From: Sphingomonas sp. Leaf208
GTDB taxonomy: Bacteria; Pseudomonadota; Alphaproteobacteria; Sphingomonadales; Sphingomonadaceae
Assembly (NCBI RefSeq): GCF_001421415.1
Contig: NZ_LMKH01000008.1
Location: 1-48,029 of the forward strand
Reading direction: 5' to 3'
Length of the DNA: 48,029 nucleotides
Shown here: piece after piece, positions 1-7,550 of the stretch
How positions within the stretch are numbered: the stretch's first letter is position 1
How the letters are laid out: every line of letters begins with the position of its first letter
Notes under the pieces: generated by a model
Seen by the model: the letters and a program-made list of their open reading frames with translations, nothing else
Databases searched by the model: none
Told to the model about the DNA's origin: nothing
Made by a program: the position numbers and the translations under genes

Positions 1-114
1 AATTCCATCCAGTTCTTTTTATCTCACTCGACGCTGCTCATTTGCGTTAAAGATTCTATTAAATATGAACTGTTAAGAAGGTTAAGCTCTCCCAAAAGCG
101 AAATTCTTCCCCTG
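1..114. repeat. Terminal direct repeat, left copy
   Basis: These 114 bases are identical to 47916-48029. An exact repeat at both ends of a contig is what an assembler leaves on a circular molecule, so the true circle would be 47,915 bp. The stretch is A+T-rich compared with the rest and lies beside the iterons, so it may also be the DNA-unwinding part of the origin. Confidence 0.9.
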
Positions 115-376
115 TTTTAAAGCGCTTACGGGATAGCCCAGTGGGTGATACCCCGTGATTCGGTGGGTGATCCCCCGATAGTGTGGTGGGTGATCCCCCG
201 AAGCGATAGTGGGTGAAACCCCGAGCCCATTGATGCAAAAAATCGCTTTTCGAGTTGGTTATCCACAGGTTGGGCAGTCTGGCGAACTACGACGCAGTCG
301 GTTACGGTCCGACGGCTGACGTTCTTGGTGGGTGATACCCCGACAATTTTACCTGTGGTGGGTGATACCCCGATAG
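115..376. other. oriV: Plasmid replication origin (oriV) with six iterons
   Basis: Six direct copies of a 15-bp iteron, GTGGGTGATACCCCG or a close variant, start at 141, 163, 186, 209, 328 and 358. The first four are 22-23 bp apart, two helical turns, so they lie on one face of the DNA. A perfect DnaA box (TTATCCACA, 259-267) sits in the gap between the two groups. The A+T-rich stretch at 1-120 is next to it. The layout (iterons, DnaA box, A+T-rich region) is that of an iteron-controlled origin. It lies just past the 3' end of repA, whose protein is the expected iteron binder. Confidence 0.85.
259..267 (+). promoter_or_regulatory. DnaA box
   Basis: TTATCCACA matches the consensus DnaA box exactly. 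It lies between iterons 4 and 5, where host DnaA would be recruited to open the origin. Confidence 0.75.
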
Positions 377-1330
377 TCACCGCCGGCCTGCAAGATGGTC
401 CATCTTGGCGTCTACCTGGTCTGTACGTCGGCGATCGGCATCGAAGCGAGCGCGTCGATCTTCCTCCGCCCGCGTCCGCTCAGCGAGGGCCATCGCTTCG
501 GCCTCGCCACGACGCCTGAACATGACGGCAGCGCTTTTATCGGCCGTTTCTGCCGGTTCCATCATGTAATCGGGGAGCTGGTCGGCCTCGATCACCCGTC
601 GAAGCATCCGATTGAACTCCTTGGGCTGGGCATCGCTACCGGTTTTGTCGCGCAGCACCTCTACCCGACATAACCATCCACCCTGTTGCGATCCCACATG
701 CTTGCGCGCAATGCGATACAGCGCTCGCTCCAGCCCTCCGGACAGGAGGAAATAGTCGGGGTGCATGGTCAGCAACGATTTCTCGTTGACGATTCCCTCA
801 TAAACCCAGTCCGACAGGGTCAACGTCATACCCCGTGGTTGCTCGGTCTCGGCGTCCGTGTCGAACGTCCAGCTATCTAGCCAGTTGAAGCCGGCCTTCT
901 GCCGGCGTGTCGTCGCGCGGATCGAGGTCGTAATGGAAGTGGTCTGGAGCCGGAGCAGTGCGGCTTGCAGTTCCTGATAGTCCCTGCCGCCTGTGCCGCG
1001 CTTGATCGCTCGCAAAAGGTCATAGGGTGTTGTCGTCAACGTACGCGGCAGATCGTTCAGACCCTGCTGCTTCATACGGTTTAGCGTGGATGCAGCCCAT
1101 ATCAGAATATCGGCGTCCCATATGGTCGCCATGCCATAATCGGGGATCGCCTGCACACGCACCCAAGCCTCGCCGTCCGGGCTGCGGTATTCGATCGGCT
1201 TGAGACGCTTGCGCTTCTGGAGCGAGAAGAACGGTCTCTCCATCACCTCCCGCTGGTCGCGGAGCGACAGATCGCCCAGCGCCGGGATGAACAGGTCGAA
1301 CTCGGGATTGGGATCCCGCCGCTTGCTCAT
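377..1330 (-). CDS. repA: Replication initiator protein A (RPA family)
   Basis: This 317-residue protein looks like the plasmid replication initiator A family (RPA, PF10134) common on alphaproteobacterial plasmids. Its middle part (about residues 30-230, including 'RKHVGSQQGGW') carries the conserved family pattern. The C-terminus is a charged, Arg-rich tail. It should bind the iterons that begin right after its stop codon and load the host replication machinery. Its ATG overlaps the stop of the upstream ribbon-helix-helix gene by 4 bp, so it is the last gene of a parA-RHH-repA operon. That arrangement couples partition and copy control. The family call is from memory of the pattern; the origin context strongly supports it. 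Confidence 0.88.
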   Translation of the reverse strand: MSKRRDPNPEFDLFIPALGDLSLRDQREVMERPFFSLQKRKRLKPIEYRSPDGEAWVRVQAIPDYGMATIWDADILIWAASTLNRMKQQGLNDLPRTLTTTPYDLLRAIKRGTGGRDYQELQAALLRLQTTSITTSIRATTRRQKAGFNWLDSWTFDTDAETEQPRGMTLTLSDWVYEGIVNEKSLLTMHPDYFLLSGGLERALYRIARKHVGSQQGGWLCRVEVLRDKTGSDAQPKEFNRMLRRVIEADQLPDYMMEPAETADKSAAVMFRRRGEAEAMALAERTRAEEDRRARFDADRRRTDQVDAKMDHLAGRR

Positions 1331-1656
1331 GGCGCGAACCTGGTATGGCCCCGCTTGACCAAATACTGACGGAGCAAGCGCTCGGTAACGACGGTGAGCG
1401 GTTCCCCGCCCTCCTCCACGCTGAGCTGACGCAACGCACGGTGCATGTCCTCGGGGATGTGGATCAGCACAGGCTTCTTGCCGGGATGGCTGCTGCGCCG
1501 CGCCGGTGCGGACAGCGCCGACGCGTTGGCCTGACGTCGTGACGTCGCTACCTTCGGCGGTTCGGGAATCACGTCGGCGAGGGGGGTAGCTGCGGGTGTT
1601 GAATCCGCGGGTTCGTCATCGAAGATGCCGGCAAGAGCGGAGGGCTTACGGGCCAT
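1327..1656 (-). CDS. Ribbon-helix-helix partition protein (ParB/ParG-like)
   Basis: A 109-residue protein with a disordered, Pro/Ala-rich N-terminal half and a C-terminal ribbon-helix-helix fold. The strand is 'KPVLIHIPEDMHRAL' and the two helices follow ('QLSVEEGG...LTVVTERLLRQYL'). It sits directly between a ParA ATPase and RepA. That is the position of the small centromere-binding partner (ParG or CopG type) in type Ib partition systems. A flexible N-terminal tail in such proteins usually stimulates the ParA ATPase. Likely DNA targets are the TAAGC repeats at 2324-2385 and 2751-2795. Its start codon shares one base with the parA stop (TAATG), implying translational coupling. The partner role is inferred from context and fold. 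Confidence 0.75.
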   Translation of the reverse strand: MARKPSALAGIFDDEPADSTPAATPLADVIPEPPKVATSRRQANASALSAPARRSSHPGKKPVLIHIPEDMHRALRQLSVEEGGEPLTVVTERLLRQYLVKRGHTRFAP

Positions 1657-2309
1657 TATGCCGCCTCGCTTACTGGCTTAGTCGCATATCCGCTTAGTCG
1701 CTTAGCCTCAGCATAGGCGGCGCGCAGCTCGGCCGCCGCTTTGCTCTCGGGATCCGTCTCGGCAGCGGTGCGGCCCTGCGGTGTAGCCTTGTAGAAATCC
1801 TTTCGGAAATGAAGCCGGCTGTCGAACACTGTCACGCCCTTGGCAACGAAGCCCGCATGGGCCTCCTGCCCCTCTCCACCCTGATGTGGAACTTGAGTCA
1901 GAATGACTGCGAACGGCGTACCGGCCTGCTGCACCTGCTTGACGGTCTGTAACACCGAATGAACATCCAGCCCGCGTGGTGCGACCGGGATGATGACAAA
2001 ATCCGCCTGCTCCGCTGCAAGCATGGCAATATCCTTGGAATTTGCAGGCGTGTCGATGATGATAAGGTCGATCTTGCCGCTGGCTCGCCCGCGCGAGACG
2101 TGAAGCGGCAGGCCGGCGACGCTGCTGTCCTTCACTGTCACGTCTTCCTCGCCCCGACGCTCCGACCAGTAGAGCGCCGAGCCCTGCCGATCGTCGGCAT
2201 CGAGAATTACAACGGATGCGCCTTCGCGCACTGCCTCAACGGCAAATCCCGTTGAAAGGGTGGTCTTGGATTGACCGCCCTTTTGCGCGATCACGGCCCA
2301 TACCTGCAC
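1656..2309 (-). CDS. parA: ParA-family partition ATPase
   Basis: A 217-residue ParA/MinD-type ATPase. It has the deviant Walker A motif KGGQSKTT (residues 10-17), the Walker A' region 'VVILDADDRQGSA' and Walker B 'LIIIDTPAN'. The length fits the short ParA class without an N-terminal DNA-binding domain (type Ib, like ParF), which pairs with an RHH protein such as the one encoded just downstream. It drives plasmid segregation over the nucleoid. A 15-bp perfect inverted repeat lies 15 bp before its ATG and is the probable autoregulatory operator. The last 40 bp of the gene contain extra copies of the same TAAGC/GCTTA word, so the coding end may also be a binding site. Confidence 0.9.
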   Translation of the reverse strand: MQVWAVIAQKGGQSKTTLSTGFAVEAVREGASVVILDADDRQGSALYWSERRGEEDVTVKDSSVAGLPLHVSRGRASGKIDLIIIDTPANSKDIAMLAAEQADFVIIPVAPRGLDVHSVLQTVKQVQQAGTPFAVILTQVPHQGGEGQEAHAGFVAKGVTVFDSRLHFRKDFYKATPQGRTAAETDPESKAAAELRAAYAEAKRLSGYATKPVSEAA

Positions 2310-2323
2310 AGCTGCTGCTCCTA

Positions 2324-2361
2324 CTAAGCGGTTAAGCGACTTATGGCGCTTAACCGCTTAG
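2324..2361. promoter_or_regulatory. Inverted repeat upstream of parA (likely operator)
   Basis: CTAAGCGGTTAAGCG (2324-2338) and its exact reverse complement (2347-2361) are separated by 8 bp. Further TAGTAGCTTAG words follow to about 2385. Lying just ahead of parA, it is the natural site for autoregulation by the RHH protein. The half-site shares the TAAGC core with the array at 2751-2795. Confidence 0.7.
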
Positions 2362-2385
2362 TCGTAAAGATGGTTAGTAGCTTAG

Positions 2386-2750
2386 CCATCCTATGCCTCG
2401 TCTTTCCATCATTGCCGAGTGGATCGCGACACACTTACCTATGATCATCAATCGGGCAAAAGCGGCGGGCAAACCGTCTCAGCCATTTCCGGGCGGTCCG
2501 CAGGGTCTAGCCGCAAGCCTCGCACTCGCATTTGAGCAGCCGTGCCGCCTGATTGTTCGGCAGCGTCGCCACGCCCCCATTGAGTGGCGCATGGGGAGGG
2601 GGCCAGCCGCAGCTAGGATCGGTGGGACTATAAAGGATGGCGTTGCGGAGCTTGGTGGCGCGCATCGGTCCGACCACGCCAAACCAAGACTGGCTGCGAC
2701 GAAGCGGAGATAGAGCGCGGTCCCCGCGGAACGCCTTAAACGAACCACAT
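2386..2750. other. Intergenic region, no convincing gene
   Basis: Overlapping open frames of 106 residues (plus, 2393-2713) and 89 residues (minus, 2479-2748) exist here. Neither shows a recognisable motif, a good ribosome-binding site or protein-like composition. I treat it as spacer between the parA operator and the TAAGCCAC array. Confidence 0.4.
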
Positions 2751-2795
2751 TAAGCCACTAAGCCACTAAGTCACTAAGCCACTAAGCCACTAAGC
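2751..2795 (+). repeat. parS: 8-bp direct repeats TAAGCCAC (likely centromere)
   Basis: Five perfectly spaced 8-bp units (TAAGCCAC, the third being TAAGTCAC) plus a final TAAGC. Short tandem repeats near a parA/RHH operon are typical centromeres for ParG-like proteins. The TAAGC core matches the parA operator, which supports binding by the same protein. Confidence 0.65.
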
Positions 2796-2912
2796 TTGTG
2801 GCCCTTTCGATTGGTAGGAATGCTGGAGTTATGACGGCGCTCCCCTGATCGGAGTTTGGTTCCCCTACCTGAAGGCATACGGGGGTGCTCAGGGCTGCCG
2901 CTTTGCAAATGT

Positions 2913-2954
2913 CCTAAGTTTCGGACGTCTCGAATGTCACCACTTTTGCGACAG
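2913..2954 (+). repeat. Res-like 42-bp repeat, copy A
   Basis: This 42-bp stretch, beginning CCTAAGTTTCGGACGTC and ending TTTTGCGACAG, matches 17389-17430 at 37 of 42 positions in the same orientation. Its right half carries outward TGTC and GCGACA half-sites. A shortened version (CCTAAGTTTCG then CGACAG) lies in the res region of the resolvase gene at 36217. It looks like an orphan recombination site at the left edge of the ion module. Confidence 0.6.
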
Positions 2955-3017
2955 CATCATGGCGCCAGGTAGTGGACTACAAAATGACTTTTGGAGGTGA
3001 GCTGCCCGACATACGCC

Positions 3018-3045
3018 TTCCCGCAAAGAATGGTGAAACGGGAAT
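3018..3045 (+). repeat. 28-bp module-border element, copy 1
   Basis: An imperfect palindrome starting TTCCC and ending GGGAAT with a central TGGTGAA. It matches 17516-17543 at 24 of 28 positions and 36007-36034 at 21 of 28, with a weaker copy at 25224-25251. All copies lie between functional modules. Confidence 0.55.
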
Positions 3046-3097
3046 TTGACCGGAACCGGCCGTTGACGAGATTGCCCTCGGACGACATATGCGCAGC

Positions 3098-3164
3098 AAC
3101 GGCGATGGATTTCCGCCGGGCTATCCGGCCGAACCGCCCTCGCAAGGGCCGATGATTCCTACCA
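3098..3164 (+). ncRNA. Fluoride riboswitch (crcB motif), copy 1
   Basis: The stretch matches the fluoride aptamer. It has the opening GGCGATGG...CCGCC stem, the AACCGCCC...GGGC stem, and the closing GATGATTCCTACC segment. The downstream gene is a CLC-F exporter, the classic target. The closing segment GATTCCT (3154-3160) is exactly complementary to AGGAATC (3185-3191), which overlaps the Shine-Dalgarno sequence. Fluoride binding would engage the closing segment in the aptamer pseudoknot and free the ribosome site, giving translational activation. The switching model is inference; the aptamer match is strong. Confidence 0.92.
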
Positions 3165-3191
3165 AGCGCCGTAAGGCAGCGAGGAGGAATC

Positions 3192-4547
3192 GTGCGCGCG
3201 ACGTTTCGCAATCTCTATAACGAACTGAATATGGCGGCGTTTGTCCGCAATCGTCACGACCATGCCGTGTCGGTCATACGCTGGGCGCTTATCCTGGTGC
3301 CGATGGCGGCACTTGTTGGGACGCTATGCGCTGCGTTCCTCTGGAGCCTCGATGCTGTCACGCGGTCGCGCTTCGCGTTGCCCTGGCTGCTCTATCTGCT
3401 GCCGCTGGGCGGCTTCATGGTCGGCCTGCTCTACCATCTTACGGGCCGCTCAGTGGAGGGCGGCAACAACCTCATTGTCGAGCAGATCCATGAACCGGGA
3501 GCCGGGGTGCCGCTGCGCATGGCACCACTCATCTTCTTCGGCACGGTGGTGACGCATCTGTTCGGCGGTTCGGCCGGACGGGAAGGCACCGCCGTTCAGT
3601 TGGGCGGGAGCCTCGCCAGTGGCATCGGCCGCGCTCTCAAGCTCGACGCGAACGGCACGCGCATCCTGCTGATGGGGGGTATCGCGGCCGGGTTCGGCGC
3701 GGTGTTCGGCACGCCGATCGCGGGCGCGGTGTTCGCACTGGAGGTACTGGCGATCGGACGCGTCGAATATCGCGCGCTGGTGCCGTGCCTGCTCGCGGCA
3801 CTGGTCGGCGATTGGACGTGCCTTGCCTGGGGCATCCACCACGGGGTCTATCGAGTCGATGCGATGGTGCCGGTTGATGCGCTGCTCGTCGCCAAGGCCG
3901 CAATTGCCGGGGTGGCCTTCGGGCTGGTCGGACTGGCGTTCGCCGAGGCCAATCACGCGCTGGGCGGATGGCTTAAGCGGATCGTTCCTTATGAGCCGCT
4001 GCGCCCCGTGATCGGCGGGATCACGGTCATCGCGCTCGTCTATTTGTTCGGCACGCGCGATTATCTCGGCCTCGGCACCCTCGCGGCGACGCCCAACGGC
4101 CTCACCATCGCCAGCTTCTTCGGCCCCGACACGCATCCGTGGAGCTGGGCGGTGAAACTCCTGTTCACCGTCGTGACGCTCAGCGCGGGCTTCAAGGGTG
4201 GCGAGGTTACACCGCTGTTCTTCATTGGTGCGGCGCTCGGCAACGCGCTCGCCCCGATATTCGGCGTCCCGACCGGTGTGTTCGCCGCGATCGGCTTCGT
4301 CGCACTGTTCGCGGGCGCGGCGAACACACCGCTCGCCTGCACGTTCATGGGCATCGAACTGTTCGGCGCGGCCTATGCGGTGCCGATCGCGGTGGCCTGC
4401 TTCGTCGCTTACCTCTGCTCGGGGCACAACGGCATCTACCTGTCGCAGCGGCTCGCCGTGCCCAAGGTGCCGGCAAACGGCCTCAGCCCGAACGTAACCT
4501 TGCGTGAGGCGCGCGCGCACCGTGCAGCGCGCCGGCCGCACCCCTGA
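3192..4547 (+). CDS. clcF: CLC-F fluoride/proton antiporter, copy 1
   Basis: A 451-residue CLC-family membrane transporter with about ten or more hydrophobic segments. It shows the features of the fluoride-exporting clade: GNNLI (residues 91-95) in place of the chloride-type GSGIP, GREGT with the gating Glu131, and GGEVTP (336-341), whose Val-Thr replace the chloride-binding segment. It would expel F- using the proton gradient. The fluoride riboswitch directly upstream confirms the role. The start is GTG at 3192, with AGGAGG 4 nt away inside the switch's expression platform; an ATG at 3231 is an alternative. A near-copy lies at 34233-35591 with the same leader. The DUF190 gene follows 38 bp downstream. 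Confidence 0.93.
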   Translation: MRATFRNLYNELNMAAFVRNRHDHAVSVIRWALILVPMAALVGTLCAAFLWSLDAVTRSRFALPWLLYLLPLGGFMVGLLYHLTGRSVEGGNNLIVEQIHEPGAGVPLRMAPLIFFGTVVTHLFGGSAGREGTAVQLGGSLASGIGRALKLDANGTRILLMGGIAAGFGAVFGTPIAGAVFALEVLAIGRVEYRALVPCLLAALVGDWTCLAWGIHHGVYRVDAMVPVDALLVAKAAIAGVAFGLVGLAFAEANHALGGWLKRIVPYEPLRPVIGGITVIALVYLFGTRDYLGLGTLAATPNGLTIASFFGPDTHPWSWAVKLLFTVVTLSAGFKGGEVTPLFFIGAALGNALAPIFGVPTGVFAAIGFVALFAGAANTPLACTFMGIELFGAAYAVPIAVACFVAYLCSGHNGIYLSQRLAVPKVPANGLSPNVTLREARAHRAARRPHP

Positions 4548-4585
4548 TCTGCCAATCCATTGCCCGCATAACCGAAGGTCTGTTC

Positions 4586-4960
4586 ATGCCCGACCATTTT
4601 ACCGTCCAGCACCGCGAAGTCGGCATGCTGCGTATCTACATGAAACCGTCCGACAGGATCGGAAAGCGCAGCCTGCGGACCCTATGGGGCTCCAAGCCGC
4701 TCTACCGGGAACTGATCCAGACGGCCAAGACTGACGGCATCATCAATGCTGTCGCGCAACACACGCACTACGGCTTTAGCAATCACGGCCAGATCCGGGA
4801 GCACGGTCCTGAACTGGCCGATCCGCATCTGACGATCTGCGTCGAACTCGTCGGGGAGCAGGACCAGCTCGACTTGTTCTGCCGGAGGCATGGCAACCTG
4901 CTTGCCGATAAGATTGTCGTTTACAAGCAGTTGGAGCGCTGGTCGGTTACGTCGTCTTGA
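4586..4960 (+). CDS. DUF190 (PII-like) protein, copy 1
   Basis: A 124-residue soluble protein of the DUF190 family, a PII-like ferredoxin-fold group often encoded beside fluoride exporters. The family pattern is visible in 'LRIYMKPSDRIGKRS..WGSKPLYRELIQTAK', the central 'HYGFSNHG' and 'PHLTICVELV'. It lies in the same transcript as the CLC-F gene, so it is presumably induced by fluoride too. Its biochemical role is not established; a regulatory or sensing subunit is plausible from the PII-like fold. A second copy (35617-36000) follows the second CLC-F gene, showing the pair moves as one unit. Confidence 0.85.
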   Translation: MPDHFTVQHREVGMLRIYMKPSDRIGKRSLRTLWGSKPLYRELIQTAKTDGIINAVAQHTHYGFSNHGQIREHGPELADPHLTICVELVGEQDQLDLFCRRHGNLLADKIVVYKQLERWSVTSS

Positions 4961-4989
4961 AGCTGACTTAGCAGAGCCCTGTGTTTTTG

Positions 4990-5100
4990 AGCAGGTTGCC
5001 CCGGTCAAGTTACGATGCGATAGGGCGAGACGGGTGTTCGTATGGTGATGCGGGCAGGTTTTACGTTGGTCGGGCCGCCAGCGTCGAAATCCTGTGTCCG
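4990..5100 (+). ncRNA. Structured leader of nhaA (candidate Li+/nhaA riboswitch)
   Basis: The 130 bp before nhaA can fold into a long hairpin. CAGG (5055-5058) pairs with CCTG (5091-5094), the flanking TTT pairs with AAA, and inside them ACGTTGG (5063-5069) pairs with CCAGCGT (5078-5084). A G-rich stretch with the word GACGGGTGTTCG precedes it. The structure ends a few bases from the Shine-Dalgarno GGAG (5100-5103). Structured leaders called nhaA-I and nhaA-II, reported as lithium-sensing riboswitches, precede nhaA genes in proteobacteria. Whether this matches either consensus needs a covariance-model search. Confidence 0.45.
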
Positions 5101-5112
5101 GAGACCGTCACG

Positions 5113-6303
5113 ATGGGCCACTCGCGCCATGCACACCCAAGCGCTATTCGCCGTTTTCTCGAAAGCCAGTCCTCGGCCGGTCTAGTGCTTATAGGCGCGG
5201 CGGTATTAGCCCTCATAGTGGCGAATTCTCCGCTTGGGCCGAACTACGAAACCATTCTCCATGCCTATGTTGGACCGCTGTCGGTCGGGCACTGGATCAA
5301 TGATGCGCTGATGGCCGTATTTTTCCTGTTCGTTGGTTTGGAGATCAAGCGCGAGATGCTGGATGGCCAGCTTTCGACTTGGTCGCGTCGCATATTGCCC
5401 GGGATCGCGGCCGCTGGCGGCATGGTGATCCCGGCGCTCGTGTATCTCGCTTTCAATCGTGGTCCGACCGCTGCCGGTTGGGCTATTCCCGCGGCCACAG
5501 ACATAGCATTCGCGCTCGGTGTGATCGCGCTTCTCGGTGACCGCGTTCCGGTATCCCTGAGAGTGTTTCTGGCGGCACTGGCGATCATTGACGACCTTGG
5601 CGCCGTGATGATCATTGCCGTGTTCTACACGGCGAAGCTGTCGATACCGGATCTTGCCGGGGCGGTCGTAGCGATCATGGTTCTGATAGGCCTCAACCGC
5701 TTCGGCGTGCGTCGCCTTACGCCGTATCTGCTCGTGGGGGTGATCCTGTGGGTATTGGTGTTCCGCTCGGGTATCCACGCGACGCTCGCCGGGGTCGTTC
5801 TCGCTTTCACCATCCCCATGCAGTGCACGCCCGGTCGTCCCGACAGTGACTCGGACAGCCTGCTGCATACGCTGGAGCATGCCCTGTACCTTCCCGTCGG
5901 CTTTCTCGTAGTGCCCATCTTCGGCTTGGCCAACGCCGGGGTGCCCGTGCTGACGCTCCCTGCCGAGGCACTGGTTGCGCCTGTGACTCTCGGCGTTGCC
6001 TTGGGGTTGCTGATCGGAAAAATCACAGGGGTGTTCGGCTTTTCGATGCTCGCCGTTTGTCTCGGCCTGGCCGACATGCCGGCACACGCTGGAAAGCGGC
6101 AGTTGCTTGGTGTCGCATTGCTCTGCGGAATCGGCTTTACGATGAGCATCTTCATCACCTTGCTGGCTTTCCCCGGTAGCCAGCTTTTGCAGGCGGAAGC
6201 CAAGCTGGGCGTCCTCGCCGGCTCTTTCGTCTCCGGACTTCTCGGCTACGCCCTGCTTCGCAGTGTCGGGTCCGTCCGACTGAAGGCTAGCCCCGCGCTT
6301 TGA
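5113..6303 (+). CDS. nhaA: NhaA-type Na+(Li+)/H+ antiporter
   Basis: A 396-residue inner-membrane antiporter that exchanges cytoplasmic Na+ or Li+ for protons. The family signature is clear: 'FFLFVGLEIKREMLDGQLS' near the N-terminus, 'PAATDIAFALGV' with the unwound-helix Asp-Thr pattern, 'ALAIIDDLGAV' with the paired Asp residues that bind the ion, and 'GIGFTMSIFI' near the C-terminus. I place the start at ATG 5113, 9 nt after GGAG. The open frame reaches back to a GTG at 4981, but that part overlaps the structured leader and does not look like protein. nhaA genes are also known members of fluoride and lithium riboswitch regulons, which fits its place after the fluoride unit. Confidence 0.92.
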   Translation: MGHSRHAHPSAIRRFLESQSSAGLVLIGAAVLALIVANSPLGPNYETILHAYVGPLSVGHWINDALMAVFFLFVGLEIKREMLDGQLSTWSRRILPGIAAAGGMVIPALVYLAFNRGPTAAGWAIPAATDIAFALGVIALLGDRVPVSLRVFLAALAIIDDLGAVMIIAVFYTAKLSIPDLAGAVVAIMVLIGLNRFGVRRLTPYLLVGVILWVLVFRSGIHATLAGVVLAFTIPMQCTPGRPDSDSDSLLHTLEHALYLPVGFLVVPIFGLANAGVPVLTLPAEALVAPVTLGVALGLLIGKITGVFGFSMLAVCLGLADMPAHAGKRQLLGVALLCGIGFTMSIFITLLAFPGSQLLQAEAKLGVLAGSFVSGLLGYALLRSVGSVRLKASPAL

Positions 6304-6361
6304 GCGGCGTGCAGATGCGCTTGGCCATCACTGTTTCAATACCAGATGCGAGGAAGAATTC

Positions 6362-7477
6362 TTGAGAGCTGGCACATTGCCTGCGCCGATCCGTGTATTG
6401 CCTTGGTCGATGCTCGCTACGGTCATAGCTATCACCGCATTCGGTCTGGTGACGCTTTATTCGGCTGCCGGGGGGCATCTCGCGCCCTGGGCGACGAACC
6501 AGGCGGTGCGTTTCGCGGTGCTGTTCGCAGGGATGCTAGTGCTCTCGCGGGTGTCAGTGGCGACATGGAAGCGGCATGCCTACACCTTCTACGCCGTCAC
6601 GCTTGCGTTGCTCCTGCTAGTCGAGTTGTTCGGGCATATCGGCATGGGTGCCCAACGTTGGATCGATCTGGGCATCATCCGCCTGCAACCTTCCGAGTTC
6701 ATGAAGCTCGCGGTCGTGCTGAGCGTGGCCCGCTTCTACGACACGGTACCGCCCGGTTTCATCAGCCGCCCCGCCGTACTGATCATCCCGGTTGCGCTGG
6801 TCGGGGTTCCGGCCGGGTTGGTGATGCTGCAACCCGATCTCGGTACGGCGATGATGATCACGATCGCCGGGACGACTATGATCTTCCTCGCTGGTACAAA
6901 GCTGCGGTGGTTCATCGGCGCTAGCGCGATCGTAGGCGCCCTGCTGCCGGTCGCATGGGGGTTGCTCCACGACTATCAAAAGAACCGCATCTTGATCTTC
7001 ATGGATCCGGAGAGCGATCCGCTCGGCACCGGCTACCACTTGTCGCAATCCAAGATCGCGATCGGATCCGGAGGCGTTTTCGGCAAGGGCTTCCTCCAGG
7101 GCACGCAAAGCCATCTCGAATATCTACCCGAAACGCACACCGACTTCATTTTCTCGACGATGATGGAGGAGTGGGGGATGATGGGCGGCCTGTTCGTCCT
7201 TTTGGCCTATGGCTACCTCGTCAAGTGGGCCCTGAACCTCGGGTTCGACGGCAAGTCGATGTTTGCTCGTCTGGTCGCTGCTGGTCTTGCGATGACGCTG
7301 TTTCTGTACGTCAGCATCAACATCGCGATGGTCATGGGTCTGGCACCGGTCGTAGGTATCCCACTGCCGCTGCTATCCTATGGCGGGTCGGCGATGATGA
7401 CCGTCCTGATCCTTCTCGGGATCCTCATGTCGATCCACCGGGAGCGGTTCCAGACACGCCTTATCGGGGGGCTATGA
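6362..7477 (+). CDS. rodA: RodA-like peptidoglycan glycosyltransferase (SEDS)
   Basis: A full-length 371-residue SEDS-family polytopic protein. Motifs visible are 'GAQRWIDLGIIRLQPSEFMKLA', 'LQPDLGTAMM', 'QSKIAIGSGG', 'HTDFIF' with the catalytic Asp (around residue 260), and the C-terminal 'GIPLPLLSYGGSAM'. RodA polymerises lipid II into glycan strands for cell elongation, with a class B PBP partner that is not encoded here. It is unusual cargo for a small resistance plasmid. The start is TTG at 6362, 5 nt after AGGAAG; an ATG at 6410 would remove part of the first hydrophobic segment. It follows nhaA by 58 bp in the same direction, so the two may share a transcript. Confidence 0.9.
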   Translation: MRAGTLPAPIRVLPWSMLATVIAITAFGLVTLYSAAGGHLAPWATNQAVRFAVLFAGMLVLSRVSVATWKRHAYTFYAVTLALLLLVELFGHIGMGAQRWIDLGIIRLQPSEFMKLAVVLSVARFYDTVPPGFISRPAVLIIPVALVGVPAGLVMLQPDLGTAMMITIAGTTMIFLAGTKLRWFIGASAIVGALLPVAWGLLHDYQKNRILIFMDPESDPLGTGYHLSQSKIAIGSGGVFGKGFLQGTQSHLEYLPETHTDFIFSTMMEEWGMMGGLFVLLAYGYLVKWALNLGFDGKSMFARLVAAGLAMTLFLYVSINIAMVMGLAPVVGIPLPLLSYGGSAMMTVLILLGILMSIHRERFQTRLIGGL

Positions 7478-7550
7478 CTCCACCGAATGTCACCGCCTCC
7501 GACCGACCCACAGAGCTTCACAGCGGCTCCCAAGCGATGCAAGAGATGGC

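Noticed and set aside
126..380. 84-residue minus-strand open frame
   Set aside because: It is a translation of the iteron repeats, with no protein features.
3450..4541. 363-residue minus-strand frame opposite clcF
   Set aside because: A shadow of the membrane gene; its charged, His/Arg-rich composition is typical of reverse translation of high-G+C coding DNA.
3192..4547. Ordinary chloride channel reading of the CLC gene
   Set aside because: GNNLI and GGEVTP motifs plus the fluoride riboswitch favour the fluoride-exporting clade.
5206..6087. 293-residue minus-strand frame opposite nhaA
   Set aside because: Antisense shadow, His/Arg-rich, no motif.
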